In this document: piece by piece, positions 16,516 to 24,951 of the stretch
How the letters are laid out: each line of letters begins with the position of its first letter
Numbering within the stretch: the first letter of the stretch is position 1
Assembly: GCA_945882095.1 (NCBI GenBank)
Contig: CAMCWF010000002.1
Span: forward strand, 124,001-188,000
DNA from: Chryseobacterium gleum
GTDB taxonomy: Bacteria; Bacteroidota; Bacteroidia; Flavobacteriales_D; Crocinitomicaceae
Direction: 5' to 3'
DNA: 64,000 bases
Program-made: the position numbers and the translations under genes
The notes under the pieces: generated by a model
Seen by the model: only the letters and a program-made list of their open reading frames with translations
Databases searched by the model: none
Told to the model about the DNA's origin: nothing

Positions 16516-17163
16516 ATGATACACAACTTATCCCTAAATGGATCTTTGATTACCAATTATTTAGCTGAAATAAGGGACGTCGAAATTCAGAAGGACGCGA
16601 TGCGGTTTAGGTTGAATCTGGAACGAATGGCAGAATTGATGGGTTATGAAATCTCGAAGACACTTCCACATCACCAAAAAGAAGTAAGAACCCCACTTGG
16701 GATTTCCAATGATTTTGTTTTGTCAGAGCAGCCGGTTTTGGTCACGATTTTACGCGCTGGATTGGCCATGCACAATGGTTTGTTGCGTGTTTTTGATCGG
16801 GCGGATAATGGTTATGTTTCAGCGTATCGCAAACATACTACCCCAGAAGATTTTGACATCCATGTAGAATACTTAGCATCGCCCTCGCTGCATGATAGGA
16901 TCTGTATTTTAAGTGATCCGATGTTGGCGACCGGAAACTCTATGTTGGCTGTGTTAGATGCCCTTAAAGAAATAGGTGAGCCCAAAAAAATAATTGTTAT
17001 AGTCGCTATTGCCACACCTTTAGCCTTGGAAAAACTGCAAAAAGCCTTCCCTTCAGACACGGAGTTTTGGGTGGGAGCCATTGATGAGACCTTAACGGCC
17101 GAGTCCTATATCGTACCAGGTTTAGGTGATGCCGGCGATTTGGCATTTGGGGTAAAATTATAA
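16516..17163 (+). CDS. upp: uracil phosphoribosyltransferase
   Basis: Converts uracil and PRPP to UMP (pyrimidine salvage, cytosol). The 215-residue length is normal. Motifs are TILRAGLAMHNGLL (first conserved loop), ILSDPMLATGNSMLAVLDALK (PRPP-binding loop) and the C-terminal PGLGDAGDLAFG (uracil-binding). The ORF-track start at 16513 is a TTG; the ATG one codon later is used here. TAATTTCG at 16492-16499 is a possible -7 box. A small membrane-protein gene follows after one base and a HAD-phosphatase gene after that, so the three are probably cotranscribed. Confidence 0.96.
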   Translation: MIHNLSLNGSLITNYLAEIRDVEIQKDAMRFRLNLERMAELMGYEISKTLPHHQKEVRTPLGISNDFVLSEQPVLVTILRAGLAMHNGLLRVFDRADNGYVSAYRKHTTPEDFDIHVEYLASPSLHDRICILSDPMLATGNSMLAVLDALKEIGEPKKIIVIVAIATPLALEKLQKAFPSDTEFWVGAIDETLTAESYIVPGLGDAGDLAFGVKL

Positions 17164-17164
17164 T

Positions 17165-17626
17165 ATGAAGTGGCACATCCTTACGAGCATGTTTTTGCTC
17201 TCCATGGTGAAATTCATGTTTGCAGCTGCGCCTGGTGCACATCAAGAAGTTCCTTTTTGGGCAACCGTTATTTCCATAATGTTAGGTGCAATGATCAGCT
17301 CGGCATTCTTTTATTTTGGAAGCGAATGGGTGATTAAATACACCCTTAATAGAAAAGCGAAAAAAGAGGCGAATTTGGTAGCGCAAGGAATCACGCCTAA
17401 ACGTAAAAAGAGTTTTACACGCACCAATAAACTTATCATTCGCATTAAAAACACCTTTGGGATTTATGGGGTTTGTTTTCTGGCTCCGTTGATTATCACC
17501 ATACCCCTTGGCAGCATTGTTTGCGCGAAATTTTATGGCGACCAAAAAAGAACCTTTTTGATCATGGCCATAGGAATCATGGTTAATGCTGTTTTTCTTA
17601 CGACAATCTGGTATGGCCTTTTCTGA
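17165..17626 (+). CDS. small membrane protein, unknown function
   Basis: A 153-residue protein with hydrophobic segments near residues 1-20, 31-52, 100-120 and 130-150, separated by a strongly basic loop (LNRKAKKEANL, TPKRKKSFTR). The segment YGVCFLAPLIITIPLGSIVCAKFYG is reminiscent of small DedA-like or multidrug-export-like membrane proteins, but I cannot assign a family with confidence. It starts one base after upp and its last 14 bases overlap the YjjG-like phosphatase gene, so it sits inside a tight operon. Confidence 0.65.
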   Translation: MKWHILTSMFLLSMVKFMFAAAPGAHQEVPFWATVISIMLGAMISSAFFYFGSEWVIKYTLNRKAKKEANLVAQGITPKRKKSFTRTNKLIIRIKNTFGIYGVCFLAPLIITIPLGSIVCAKFYGDQKRTFLIMAIGIMVNAVFLTTIWYGLF

Positions 17627-18323
17627 CAAACACATTTTTTTTGACCTTGACAGAACCCTGTGGGATTTCGATAGGAATTCAGAAACAGCCCTTCGTATTC
17701 TCTTCGCTGAACATCAATTACATACGGTAATCCCTTCGTTTGAAACCTTTTATAAGGTCTATAAAAACAGAAATCAAGCACTGTGGATACGATACAGCAA
17801 GGGTAAAATGACCAAAGAAGCGCTGCGTTACGAAAGATTTCGATCTACGTTTTCCAAATTTAACTTGACAAATGAAACCCTTACCAAAGAAATGGGTGAT
17901 GGCTATGTCGATCTTTCCCCAAAACAAACCCACTTATTGCCGTATGCAAAAGAGGTTTTAATTGATTTACGGGAAATGGGTTTTAACCTTCACGTCATTA
18001 CCAACGGATTTGTGGAAGTGCAACATGTGAAATTGGAACAGGCAAGTCTGAAATCTTATGTTGAACATGTCGTATGCTCTGAAGACATCGGATTCAGTAA
18101 ACCCAATTTGAAGATTTTTTCTCACGCCATGCAACTGGCAAATGCCATCCCTGCAAAAAGTTTAATGATTGGGGATGATTACCATGCGGACATTTCTGGC
18201 GCAATCAAGGCAGGTATGCACGCCATTTGGTATGAGCCCAAAGAAATTAAAAAAAGCAAGTACGAACACAAAATTACTTGTCTTCGTGAGGTTCCAACAC
18301 TCGCAGCACGCTTACTTCAGTAA
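17613..18323 (+). CDS. YjjG-family HAD pyrimidine nucleotidase
   Basis: A 236-residue HAD phosphatase starting MAFSDKHIFFDLDRTLWDF, where FDLDRT is the catalytic DxD motif with the nucleophile Asp. Motif II appears as VITNGF, the lysine of motif III in GFSKPNLKIF, and motif IV as MIGDDYHADI. The large cap and wording match YjjG, a house-cleaning 5'-nucleotidase for non-canonical pyrimidine nucleotides, which fits its position behind upp. The ATG at 17613 is chosen over the longer ORF-track start because homology begins there. It converges on rlmB with a 1-base gap. Confidence 0.85.
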   Translation: MAFSDKHIFFDLDRTLWDFDRNSETALRILFAEHQLHTVIPSFETFYKVYKNRNQALWIRYSKGKMTKEALRYERFRSTFSKFNLTNETLTKEMGDGYVDLSPKQTHLLPYAKEVLIDLREMGFNLHVITNGFVEVQHVKLEQASLKSYVEHVVCSEDIGFSKPNLKIFSHAMQLANAIPAKSLMIGDDYHADISGAIKAGMHAIWYEPKEIKKSKYEHKITCLREVPTLAARLLQ

Positions 18324-18324
18324 A

Positions 18325-19095
18325 TTAACGGTTTTTTTCTTGACGAAGTTTTTCAAACATCGCAATTCCGGCAGCTACGCCTACGTTAAGTGAGCTAATG
18401 TTTCCGGGCATTGGAATGCGAACCCGCATGTCTGCCATGTTTATGATGTCTTGCGTAATTCCATCTTCCTCAGATCCCATCACAAGGGTTATCGGGCCAC
18501 GTAAATTCACACCGTCCAATTCTACCTTGGTTTTTTCCGTAACAGCGATGATCCGAATTCCATTTTGTTGAATGTAGAATAAAGAAGCCTTAAAATCATC
18601 GGTTTTACAAACTTTGATACGACTTAAGGCGCCTGATGAAGCTTTCAATGCATCCGCAGTCACGGTTGCTGATCCTTTGGTGGGTATTAACAAAGCATCA
18701 ACGCCCATACATTCCGCAGTTCTTCCAATCGCTCCGAAATTTCGTACATCCGTAATTCGGTCCAATGCCAAAATAAAAGGTTTCTTTTCCTCCATTACCC
18801 ACTGGTCGACCAAGGTTTCAATTTTTTCGTAGGCAATCGGTGAGATGTATGCAACAATACCTTGGTGATTTCCCTGTGTCAAACTGTTCAGCTTTTGCAC
18901 GGGAACGTATTGAATGAAATAGTTTTTGGAGGTCAAAAAAGTCCTGATTTCCTCGAATGCATCTTTGTCAATTCCCTTTTGGATCAGGATTTTGTTGATT
19001 TCCCGATCCGCCGCAACAGCCTCCTTGATGCTATGAATACCAAAGATGATATCTTCCTTGGGTTTGCGGACATACTTTTTGTGTTTCTCTTCCAT
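18325..19095 (-). CDS. rlmB: 23S rRNA 2'-O-methyltransferase RlmB (TrmH family)
   Basis: A 256-residue SPOUT methyltransferase expected to methylate G2251 of 23S rRNA. The N-terminal substrate-binding domain opens IIFGIHSIKEAV. The catalytic knot shows LDRITDVRNFGAIGRTAECMG (motif 1), LVMGSEEDGIT (motif 2) and IPMPGNISSLNVGVAAGIAMFE (motif 3). The ATG overlaps the stop of the upstream osmC-like gene by one base (TAATG), indicating translational coupling. The basic extreme N-terminus (KHKKYVRKPK) is lineage-typical. Confidence 0.93.
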   Translation of the reverse strand: MEEKHKKYVRKPKEDIIFGIHSIKEAVAADREINKILIQKGIDKDAFEEIRTFLTSKNYFIQYVPVQKLNSLTQGNHQGIVAYISPIAYEKIETLVDQWVMEEKKPFILALDRITDVRNFGAIGRTAECMGVDALLIPTKGSATVTADALKASSGALSRIKVCKTDDFKASLFYIQQNGIRIIAVTEKTKVELDGVNLRGPITLVMGSEEDGITQDIINMADMRVRIPMPGNISSLNVGVAAGIAMFEKLRQEKNR

Positions 19096-19490
19096 TAAAT
19101 AAAATTATATGCTATGATTACATTTTCACCCAAAGTTAGGGCGATAGGACATGTTTTCCCTGCCCTTATGACGCGTTCGGTCGTTTTTTCATCCCAATTG
19201 TTTCCACGAAAATCCACATCCAAAACGAGTCGTTCTACTTTTCTTGGATTGCTCGCCATGTGCTTTTCCACCTTGATTTCCGCATGGTTAAAAGGAATGG
19301 AATGGGTTTGACAATAGATGCCAACAATGGTAAGAAAACAAGATCCCAACGAAGCAGCCAACAAATCTGTTGGAGAGAATAATTCCCCTTTCCCATGGTT
19401 GTCTATGGGTGCGTCCGTCAGTATTTTTGTCCCGTTCTCATGAATGCACTCATTCCTTAATGAACCTAAATACGTTATCGTTGTTTTCAT
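19095..19490 (-). CDS. OsmC family peroxiredoxin-like protein
   Basis: A 131-residue OsmC/Ohr fold protein. Both family cysteines are visible: Cys51 in LAASLGSCFLTIVG and Cys113 in GKTCPIALTLG, separated by the usual distance. The conserved FSPTDLLAASLGSC segment precedes the first. Members reduce organic or inorganic hydroperoxides in the cytosol, though the YhfA-like subgroup has an uncertain substrate. It is the first gene of an osmC-rlmB pair; a perfect -7 box lies upstream. Confidence 0.87.
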   Translation of the reverse strand: MKTTITYLGSLRNECIHENGTKILTDAPIDNHGKGELFSPTDLLAASLGSCFLTIVGIYCQTHSIPFNHAEIKVEKHMASNPRKVERLVLDVDFRGNNWDEKTTERVIRAGKTCPIALTLGENVIIAYNFI

Positions 19491-19506
19491 GTATTAATAT
19501 AGAATG

Positions 19507-19514
19507 CAAAATTA
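19507..19514 (-). promoter_or_regulatory. -7 box of the osmC-rlmB operon
   Basis: The minus strand reads TAATTTTG, an exact match to TAnnTTTG, 17 nt before the ATG and giving a leader of about 10 nt. The -33 element is not obvious. Confidence 0.55.
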
Positions 19515-19549
19515 CAACTTATCGCGTTAACATCTAGAACGCTGTCCCT

Positions 19550-19582
19550 TTTGCTTTCGTGACTGTTTTTTCTTTAATTTTT
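19550..19582 (+). promoter_or_regulatory. candidate lipA promoter
   Basis: TTTG at 19550-19553, a 21-nt spacer, then TAATTTTT at 19575-19582, one mismatch from TAnnTTTG. The predicted leader before the ATG at 19599 is about 10 nt. Confidence 0.5.
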
Positions 19583-19598
19583 ACGAAATTTGTCCCCA

Positions 19599-20453
19599 AT
19601 GGAAAACAACATTCGAATCAAGAAGCCAAATTGGTTGAGGGTAAAATTACCCACGGGAGAAAACTACAAGAAAGTTAGGGGATTGGTGGATCAACATAAA
19701 CTCCATACCATCTGTGAAAGTGGAAGTTGTCCTAACATGGGCGAATGTTGGGGAGAAGGAACCGCTACTTTTATGATCCTTGGTAACGTCTGTACGCGTT
19801 CATGTGGCTTTTGTGGTGTGCAAACAGGAAAACCCCAAGAAGTGGATGTGTTCGAGCCAGGGAAAGTAGCACACAGTGTTAAAACCATGGAGATTAAACA
19901 TGCAGTACTTACCTCAGTTGACCGCGACGATTTAAAAGATGGAGGTTCTGAAATTTGGGTTCAGACCATCAAAGCAATCCGTCACCAATCTCCAGGTACG
20001 ACCTTAGAAACATTGATTCCAGATTTCGCTGGAAATTGGGAAAACCTTCAAGCCATTATTGACATAGCTCCCGAAGTAGTGTCTCACAATTTAGAAACCG
20101 TTAGAAGACTAACCAAACAAGTACGCGTACAAGCCAAATATGACCGCTCCTTAGAATTGTTATTTAGGTTGAAAAAAGGAGGTATGCGAACGAAATCAGG
20201 TGTCATGCTGGGATTGGGTGAAACCCATGAAGAAGTCCTTGAAACCTTAGAAGATTTACGCAATGTTTCGGTGGATGTGATTACCCTTGGTCAATATTTA
20301 CAACCATCCACTAAACACTTACCCGTTGCTGAGTTTATTACACCGGAAAGGTTTGAAGAATACCGTTTGTTGGGATTGAAAATGGGCTTTATGTATGTCG
20401 AAAGTGGACCCTTGGTTCGTTCGTCTTACCATGCTGAAAAACATGTGCGCTAA
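19599..20453 (+). CDS. lipA: lipoyl synthase
   Basis: A 284-residue radical-SAM enzyme that inserts two sulfurs into octanoyl groups on E2 and GcvH proteins. The auxiliary-cluster cysteines are in [12 protein letters not shown] and the radical-SAM triad in CTRSCGFC. The C-terminal RSSYHA holds the serine ligand of the auxiliary cluster. The ORF-track start at 19590 is a TTG; the ATG at 19599 ([18 protein letters not shown]) matches the family. Its product would modify the dihydrolipoamide acyltransferase encoded at 44770-46065. Confidence 0.96.
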   Translation: MENNIRIKKPNWLRVKLPTGENYKKVRGLVDQHKLHTICESGSCPNMGECWGEGTATFMILGNVCTRSCGFCGVQTGKPQEVDVFEPGKVAHSVKTMEIKHAVLTSVDRDDLKDGGSEIWVQTIKAIRHQSPGTTLETLIPDFAGNWENLQAIIDIAPEVVSHNLETVRRLTKQVRVQAKYDRSLELLFRLKKGGMRTKSGVMLGLGETHEEVLETLEDLRNVSVDVITLGQYLQPSTKHLPVAEFITPERFEEYRLLGLKMGFMYVESGPLVRSSYHAEKHVR

Positions 20454-20541
20454 AAATTTAATTTAAGGTGTGTGTTTTTGGAATTTTTCAGCATTTATTG
20501 CTAAATTGGCAGACTGAAATTGTTAAATTAATATAAATACA

Positions 20542-23499
20542 ATGAGAAAAAGAATGTATCTTGTTGGTACTCTGATGATTGCAACCATTTTAACAATGGT
20601 CGCAGGATACCAATTGCAAAAAGCAAACCTAGGTTCTTATGTTCAAAAGAATTTTTCTGATTTAGGTTCATCCGGATCAGGGAGCGAAGCGGAAGGTAAA
20701 GGTGCAGACAAAGCACTTGAATGGATGAAGGCGCGCTATGTCGATGTGAGTACCGGTCTACCCGTGACCCAAGAGAAATTGGCACAAATCCAGAAAGAAA
20801 TTTCCATGATGGATCGTTCTAAAAACATCAGTTTTATTGAACAAGGCCCAGATAACATTGGAGGAAGAACACGTGCCATTCAAGTGGACAGGTCAAACAT
20901 CAACCGTGTTTGGGCAGGAGGTGTTTCTGGGGGATTGTTTGTTTCCTTAAATAAAGGAAATCTATGGAATCGTGTAGAAGAATACTTTAATGCAGGTGCA
21001 AACCCATTCATTTCAAGCATGACGCAAACCAAAGACAATACGTTTTATGTTGCAACGGGATCCAACCAAGAAGGATGGAATGGAAACGGTGTTTGGTATA
21101 CAACGGATGCAGGGGCAAGTTGGACCGTAATTCCTGGAACAAATAATTGTACACAAATCGTAAGTTCAGACGTGGATGATTATGTGTGGATGGCAACTTC
21201 AACTGGGTTGAAAAAATGGAAATTGAACGATGCGGCTTTAACCTCGGTAACGGTAACGGCAGGATCTTGTACGTCACTTGAAATCTCTAAAGACGGACAA
21301 ATCGTTGTTTGTGCCTTTGCTTCTAACAAAACGTATGTATCCACAGATGGAGGTGCAAGTTTTTCTGATAAATCAGGAACCGCTGCAAACAACCTAGTGC
21401 CCAATGGTGCGCAAAGAATTGAATACGCAGTGTCTGCCATTAAAAACAGTTCAAACCACTATTCACTGTATGCCGTTCGTACAAATTCAAACCTACTAAG
21501 CATGCATGTCTCTCATGATGATGGACAAACTTGGACACAATTTGTAGGCGCTTCTGGTCCCCCAAGTGAATTTGACATTTTCCGTGATCAAGGAACGTAC
21601 AATTCAATTGTATCTGTTGTTCCCAATGACCCAGAACAAATTTTAATCGGTGGAATTGACATTTGGAGATGGAAACAAACCGTAAACAATCCTCCTTCCG
21701 GTGGTTTCCAAAAGATTTCCCTCTGGTCGATATCTCCAAGTTCTTCTATCTATGTCCATGCAGATAACCACGAAATGAAATGGGATGGCAACAACCGTTT
21801 CTACGCTGGAAATGATGGAGGTGTAAGCATCACAAACAATTATGGATCAACTTGGTTTGTAGCCAACAGAGGGTATAACGTAACCCAGTTTTACGGAATA
21901 GCCTTTGATCGTGATGGTGCCGTAATGGGTGGAACACAAGACAATGGAACCCTTTACAACAATCATACACTTTCGACTTATCAAGAATTTAGAGAAGTGA
22001 ACGGTGGTGATGGTTTTGAATGTGAGATTTCTTATTTTAATCCTGCAGTAATGTTCTCTACCATTTATTTCAACAACATTTCTCGTTCAGGAGACAAGGG
22101 GAATACATGGAATTCATTTGAACCATTGTTGCCAGGTTCTTATGATCCGGCAGGTACAGACGAAAGCCCTTACCATCCTTTTCATTCTGAAATTTTCTTG
22201 GCAGAATATTTTGATCCGAATTCTGAAGATTCTGTGACGTATGTTCCAACCAAAAATTATGCAAATGGTAACTTAATCCGCATACCTAGTAAATCTTCAG
22301 GGGATTCTATTTCTTATTTCACCCCTACGCCTTTGTATTTTGATGATACCTTGCACTACAATCCAGCTTTGACAGCGGGGGGCATCAACTATGGACAAAA
22401 CGCAGCAACAGGAGAAGTTGTAGCCATGGGATCTGATACAGTGGTTTACAATGTTACCTGGGATACCCTTCGCGTTGCGGATCCTTTTCAATCTTGGTTT
22501 TTAGTGTATGTTAATGCCAATGGTGGTGAATTATGGGGTACAAGAAATGCCCTTAGGTTATCCGTAACTTCCGTTCAATGGGCTTGCATCGCACGTGGAA
22601 TTGGCGGTGGCTTGTTTAACAGTGTTGACGTAGAATTTACAAAAGATTTAGAGCATTGTTACGTGAGTGCAGGAAGCGGTGTTTGGAGAATTGATGGTTT
22701 AGGCAGTGCCTACAGCAGCGATCCAAATTTCATAGCAAAAGTTGGGTATGTGGGAACAGGACCTACGGGGACTACGCCAACCTTTACCTCTGCAGTGAAA
22801 ATTACCACAACCAATTATGAGGGACTCGCCGTGAATCCGTCCAATCCAAATGATATCGTATTGTTTACCGGATTTGGAGGAACGAACAAGCGTTCTTTGA
22901 ATGCCACCAATGCCGTTCCTACCTTTACTACCTTGGGTAATATTTTACCTTCCAACCAACCAGCTTGTTATGATGGTATCATTGACAGAGATGATCCAAA
23001 CATCATCGTAGTTGGAACTTCAAACGGTGCATTTGTAACCGAAAACGGAGGTGCTTCGTGGGAGAATGCTTCAGCAGGTTTCGAAGGTACGCCTGTGTAC
23101 GAGGTAAGACAAAGTTGGAGAACGTTCCAAGAAGGAAATAACCGTCCTGGCGAAATCTACATTGGAACCTTTGGTCGTGGAATTTGGAGCTCAGAGGCAT
23201 ACTTAGGATTGGGAGAAAACGGTTCAAGTACCAACTCGAAATTTGATACGAAATTACTTACCTACCCGAATCCAACACGTGACAACACAACCTTGTCCTT
23301 CCAATTGGAGAAAAGCGGAAACGTTTCAGTGAATGTATATTCTATCACGGGTATTTTGGTGAAATCAATCGTTCGTAACCAAATGTCTGCCGGAGAAAAC
23401 ACATTGTTTATCGATGGAAATGAACTTTCAGCTGGAACTTACATCGTGAAACTGGTATCTGGAAAACAGAGTGAATCAGTGAAATTCATGAAATTCTAA
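20542..23499 (+). CDS. BNR/sialidase-like beta-propeller protein with T9SS type A sorting domain
   Basis: A 985-residue exported protein. It opens with a hydrophobic signal or anchor (MRKRMYLVGTLMIATILTMVAGY). The middle is built from BNR/VPS10-type propeller repeats: WYTTDAGASWTVI, YVSTDGGASFSD, HVSHDDGQTWTQF, ITNNYGSTWFV and VTENGGASWENA. The last about 86 residues (LLTYPNPTRDNTTLSFQLE, NVYSITGILV, LSAGTYIVKL) are a type A Por-secretion domain. The SxDxGxxW boxes mark glycosidase-like or Vps10-like propellers, but catalytic residues cannot be placed. A strong terminator follows, so it is probably monocistronic. Confidence 0.87.
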   Translation: MRKRMYLVGTLMIATILTMVAGYQLQKANLGSYVQKNFSDLGSSGSGSEAEGKGADKALEWMKARYVDVSTGLPVTQEKLAQIQKEISMMDRSKNISFIEQGPDNIGGRTRAIQVDRSNINRVWAGGVSGGLFVSLNKGNLWNRVEEYFNAGANPFISSMTQTKDNTFYVATGSNQEGWNGNGVWYTTDAGASWTVIPGTNNCTQIVSSDVDDYVWMATSTGLKKWKLNDAALTSVTVTAGSCTSLEISKDGQIVVCAFASNKTYVSTDGGASFSDKSGTAANNLVPNGAQRIEYAVSAIKNSSNHYSLYAVRTNSNLLSMHVSHDDGQTWTQFVGASGPPSEFDIFRDQGTYNSIVSVVPNDPEQILIGGIDIWRWKQTVNNPPSGGFQKISLWSISPSSSIYVHADNHEMKWDGNNRFYAGNDGGVSITNNYGSTWFVANRGYNVTQFYGIAFDRDGAVMGGTQDNGTLYNNHTLSTYQEFREVNGGDGFECEISYFNPAVMFSTIYFNNISRSGDKGNTWNSFEPLLPGSYDPAGTDESPYHPFHSEIFLAEYFDPNSEDSVTYVPTKNYANGNLIRIPSKSSGDSISYFTPTPLYFDDTLHYNPALTAGGINYGQNAATGEVVAMGSDTVVYNVTWDTLRVADPFQSWFLVYVNANGGELWGTRNALRLSVTSVQWACIARGIGGGLFNSVDVEFTKDLEHCYVSAGSGVWRIDGLGSAYSSDPNFIAKVGYVGTGPTGTTPTFTSAVKITTTNYEGLAVNPSNPNDIVLFTGFGGTNKRSLNATNAVPTFTTLGNILPSNQPACYDGIIDRDDPNIIVVGTSNGAFVTENGGASWENASAGFEGTPVYEVRQSWRTFQEGNNRPGEIYIGTFGRGIWSSEAYLGLGENGSSTNSKFDTKLLTYPNPTRDNTTLSFQLEKSGNVSVNVYSITGILVKSIVRNQMSAGENTLFIDGNELSAGTYIVKLVSGKQSESVKFMKF

Positions 23500-23520
23500 G
23501 AACCTGAATTTATATTTTGA

Positions 23521-23545
23521 AAGGCGGAGAAATCCGCCTTTTTTA
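23521..23545 (+). terminator. intrinsic terminator after the BNR/T9SS gene
   Basis: AAGGCGGA-GAAA-TCCGCCTT is a perfect eight-base-pair stem with a GAAA tetraloop followed by a T-run. Confidence 0.92.
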
Positions 23546-23679
23546 TTTACATAGGTTTTTTCACTGCACCTTCGAGCTATGTATGGATTGCGCAGAATCC
23601 CATAAGCGTGATATACAATGAATTGATTTAGGTCAACAACATGACGTCTATCCTGTCGTAGTTTGAGAGGGTTTTTCGT

Positions 23680-23687
23680 TACATTTG
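23680..23687 (+). promoter_or_regulatory. -7 box of the FNR-like regulator gene
   Basis: TACATTTG matches TAnnTTTG exactly, 18 nt before the chosen ATG at 23705. TTTG at 23662-23665 is only 14 nt upstream, closer than usual. The ORF-track start at 23663 would lie upstream of this box, which supports the shorter gene. Confidence 0.5.
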
Positions 23688-23704
23688 TTAATACCCCAAA
23701 ACGC

Positions 23705-24394
23705 ATGTTAGAAAAAGACCACAGAAACATTACTTGTAGCACCTGTAGAAAAAGAAAGGAAAGTTTACTTGTGGGATTGGAGCAAAACGAGGTTACCCAT
23801 CTTGAGGACCATAAAACTTGCAGTTACTATAAAAAAAATCAATCTTTGTTTTTAGAAGGTTCTTATCCTCGAGGTGTTTTTTGCATCAATGAAGGGAAGG
23901 TTAAGATTTTCAAGCGAGGGGACGGTGGAAAAGAGCAAATCATTCAAATCGTAAAAGGGGGAGAATTGGTAGGTTTCCGCGCCTTATTTTCTGAAGATTA
24001 CTACAAAGTTTCTGCAGAAACTTTGGAAGATTGCAACATCTGTTTTATCCGAAAAGAGGATTTTATGTCCATGATGGATACCAATCCAATGTTGCGCAAC
24101 GGAATCCTAAAAGAAATATCTACAGAGCTGGCGGATCGTGCAGATTTTATCACAAACATGGCCCAGAAATCGGTTCGTGAACGGTTGGCTTTTGCCCTGT
24201 TGATGCTTATGGATATTTACGAAGACGAACCCATCAATCTGTCGAGAGAGGACATGGCCAATTTTGTAGGTACAGCCACAGAAACCTTGATTCGCTTATT
24301 GAAAGAATTGAAAACCGAAGGGTTGATCGAAATTCAAACACGGAAAATTACCGTATTGGATCGCAAAAAACTCTTGGACATCGCTGGTCATTGA
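23705..24394 (+). CDS. Crp/Fnr family regulator, FNR-like
   Basis: A 229-residue regulator when started at ATG 23705. A cyclic-nucleotide-binding-like beta roll covers about 40-130, then a dimer helix, then the winged helix-turn-helix NLSREDMANFVGTATETLIRLLKELK (about 178-203), whose E-x-x-x-R pattern resembles FNR. Cysteines occur at 11, 14, 39, 60, 110 and 113. The N-terminal C-x2-C plus inner cysteines recall the [4Fe-4S] arrangement of FNR-type oxygen sensors, though spacing differs from E. coli FNR. Oxygen or redox control is therefore plausible but unproven. Its 3' end overlaps the convergent amidotransferase gene by seven bases. Confidence 0.88.
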   Translation: MLEKDHRNITCSTCRKRKESLLVGLEQNEVTHLEDHKTCSYYKKNQSLFLEGSYPRGVFCINEGKVKIFKRGDGGKEQIIQIVKGGELVGFRALFSEDYYKVSAETLEDCNICFIRKEDFMSMMDTNPMLRNGILKEISTELADRADFITNMAQKSVRERLAFALLMLMDIYEDEPINLSREDMANFVGTATETLIRLLKELKTEGLIEIQTRKITVLDRKKLLDIAGH

Positions 24395-24951
24395 TTGCAA
24401 ATGCGTACAAAGTTTTCAATTAGAATGTATCCGTAATTCCCCGAAACTTCTGGGTGAAATTGAACCCCATAAATAGGTTTGGATTCATGTTGCATAACTT
24501 CATTAATACAATCATCTGAATTTGCTACCAATACAAAGTCTTTGGGAATGGAAATGCCTTCGCAATGGTCTTCCATCATTTCAAAAATAGCAGGTAAGCG
24601 ATCCAAAAGCGGAGAATCTACAAATTGTTCGATTTCATTATAGCCTCTGCATTCTTTCATTCGGTCTCCTTGTGCCTCGAATAGCAACCCGATGATCTGA
24701 TGACCAAAACAAATCCCTAAAATTGGCATCGTGGCTTCTTTCACCCAGTTAATCTTTGATAAGAAGGGATCTACATCTTCCTCTGTAATCAGAATCGGCG
24801 CACCTGAAAATATTACGCCTGAATAGGTTGAAAGTTGGGATTCATCAACTTCAAAAAAGGGAACTGTATCAAAATCGCAATATTCGTCTACTGCAGATTC
24901 AATGTCTGGTGTTTTTTGACTTCCGCAATCAATGATCAATATTTTTTTCAT
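24388..24951 (-). CDS. class I glutamine amidotransferase domain protein
   Basis: A 187-residue stand-alone class I GATase domain. The nucleophile elbow is LGICFGHQIIG and the His-Glu pair is in YGVQFHPEVSG, so the glutaminase triad is intact. The substrate of the released ammonia is unknown; it resembles GMP-synthase-like amidotransferases rather than PabA/TrpG, which has its own gene at 48519. It begins directly after the stop of the endonuclease/phosphatase-family gene (0-base gap) and is the last gene of the mutL operon. Confidence 0.85.
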   Translation of the reverse strand: MKKILIIDCGSQKTPDIESAVDEYCDFDTVPFFEVDESQLSTYSGVIFSGAPILITEEDVDPFLSKINWVKEATMPILGICFGHQIIGLLFEAQGDRMKECRGYNEIEQFVDSPLLDRLPAIFEMMEDHCEGISIPKDFVLVANSDDCINEVMQHESKPIYGVQFHPEVSGNYGYILIENFVRICNQ

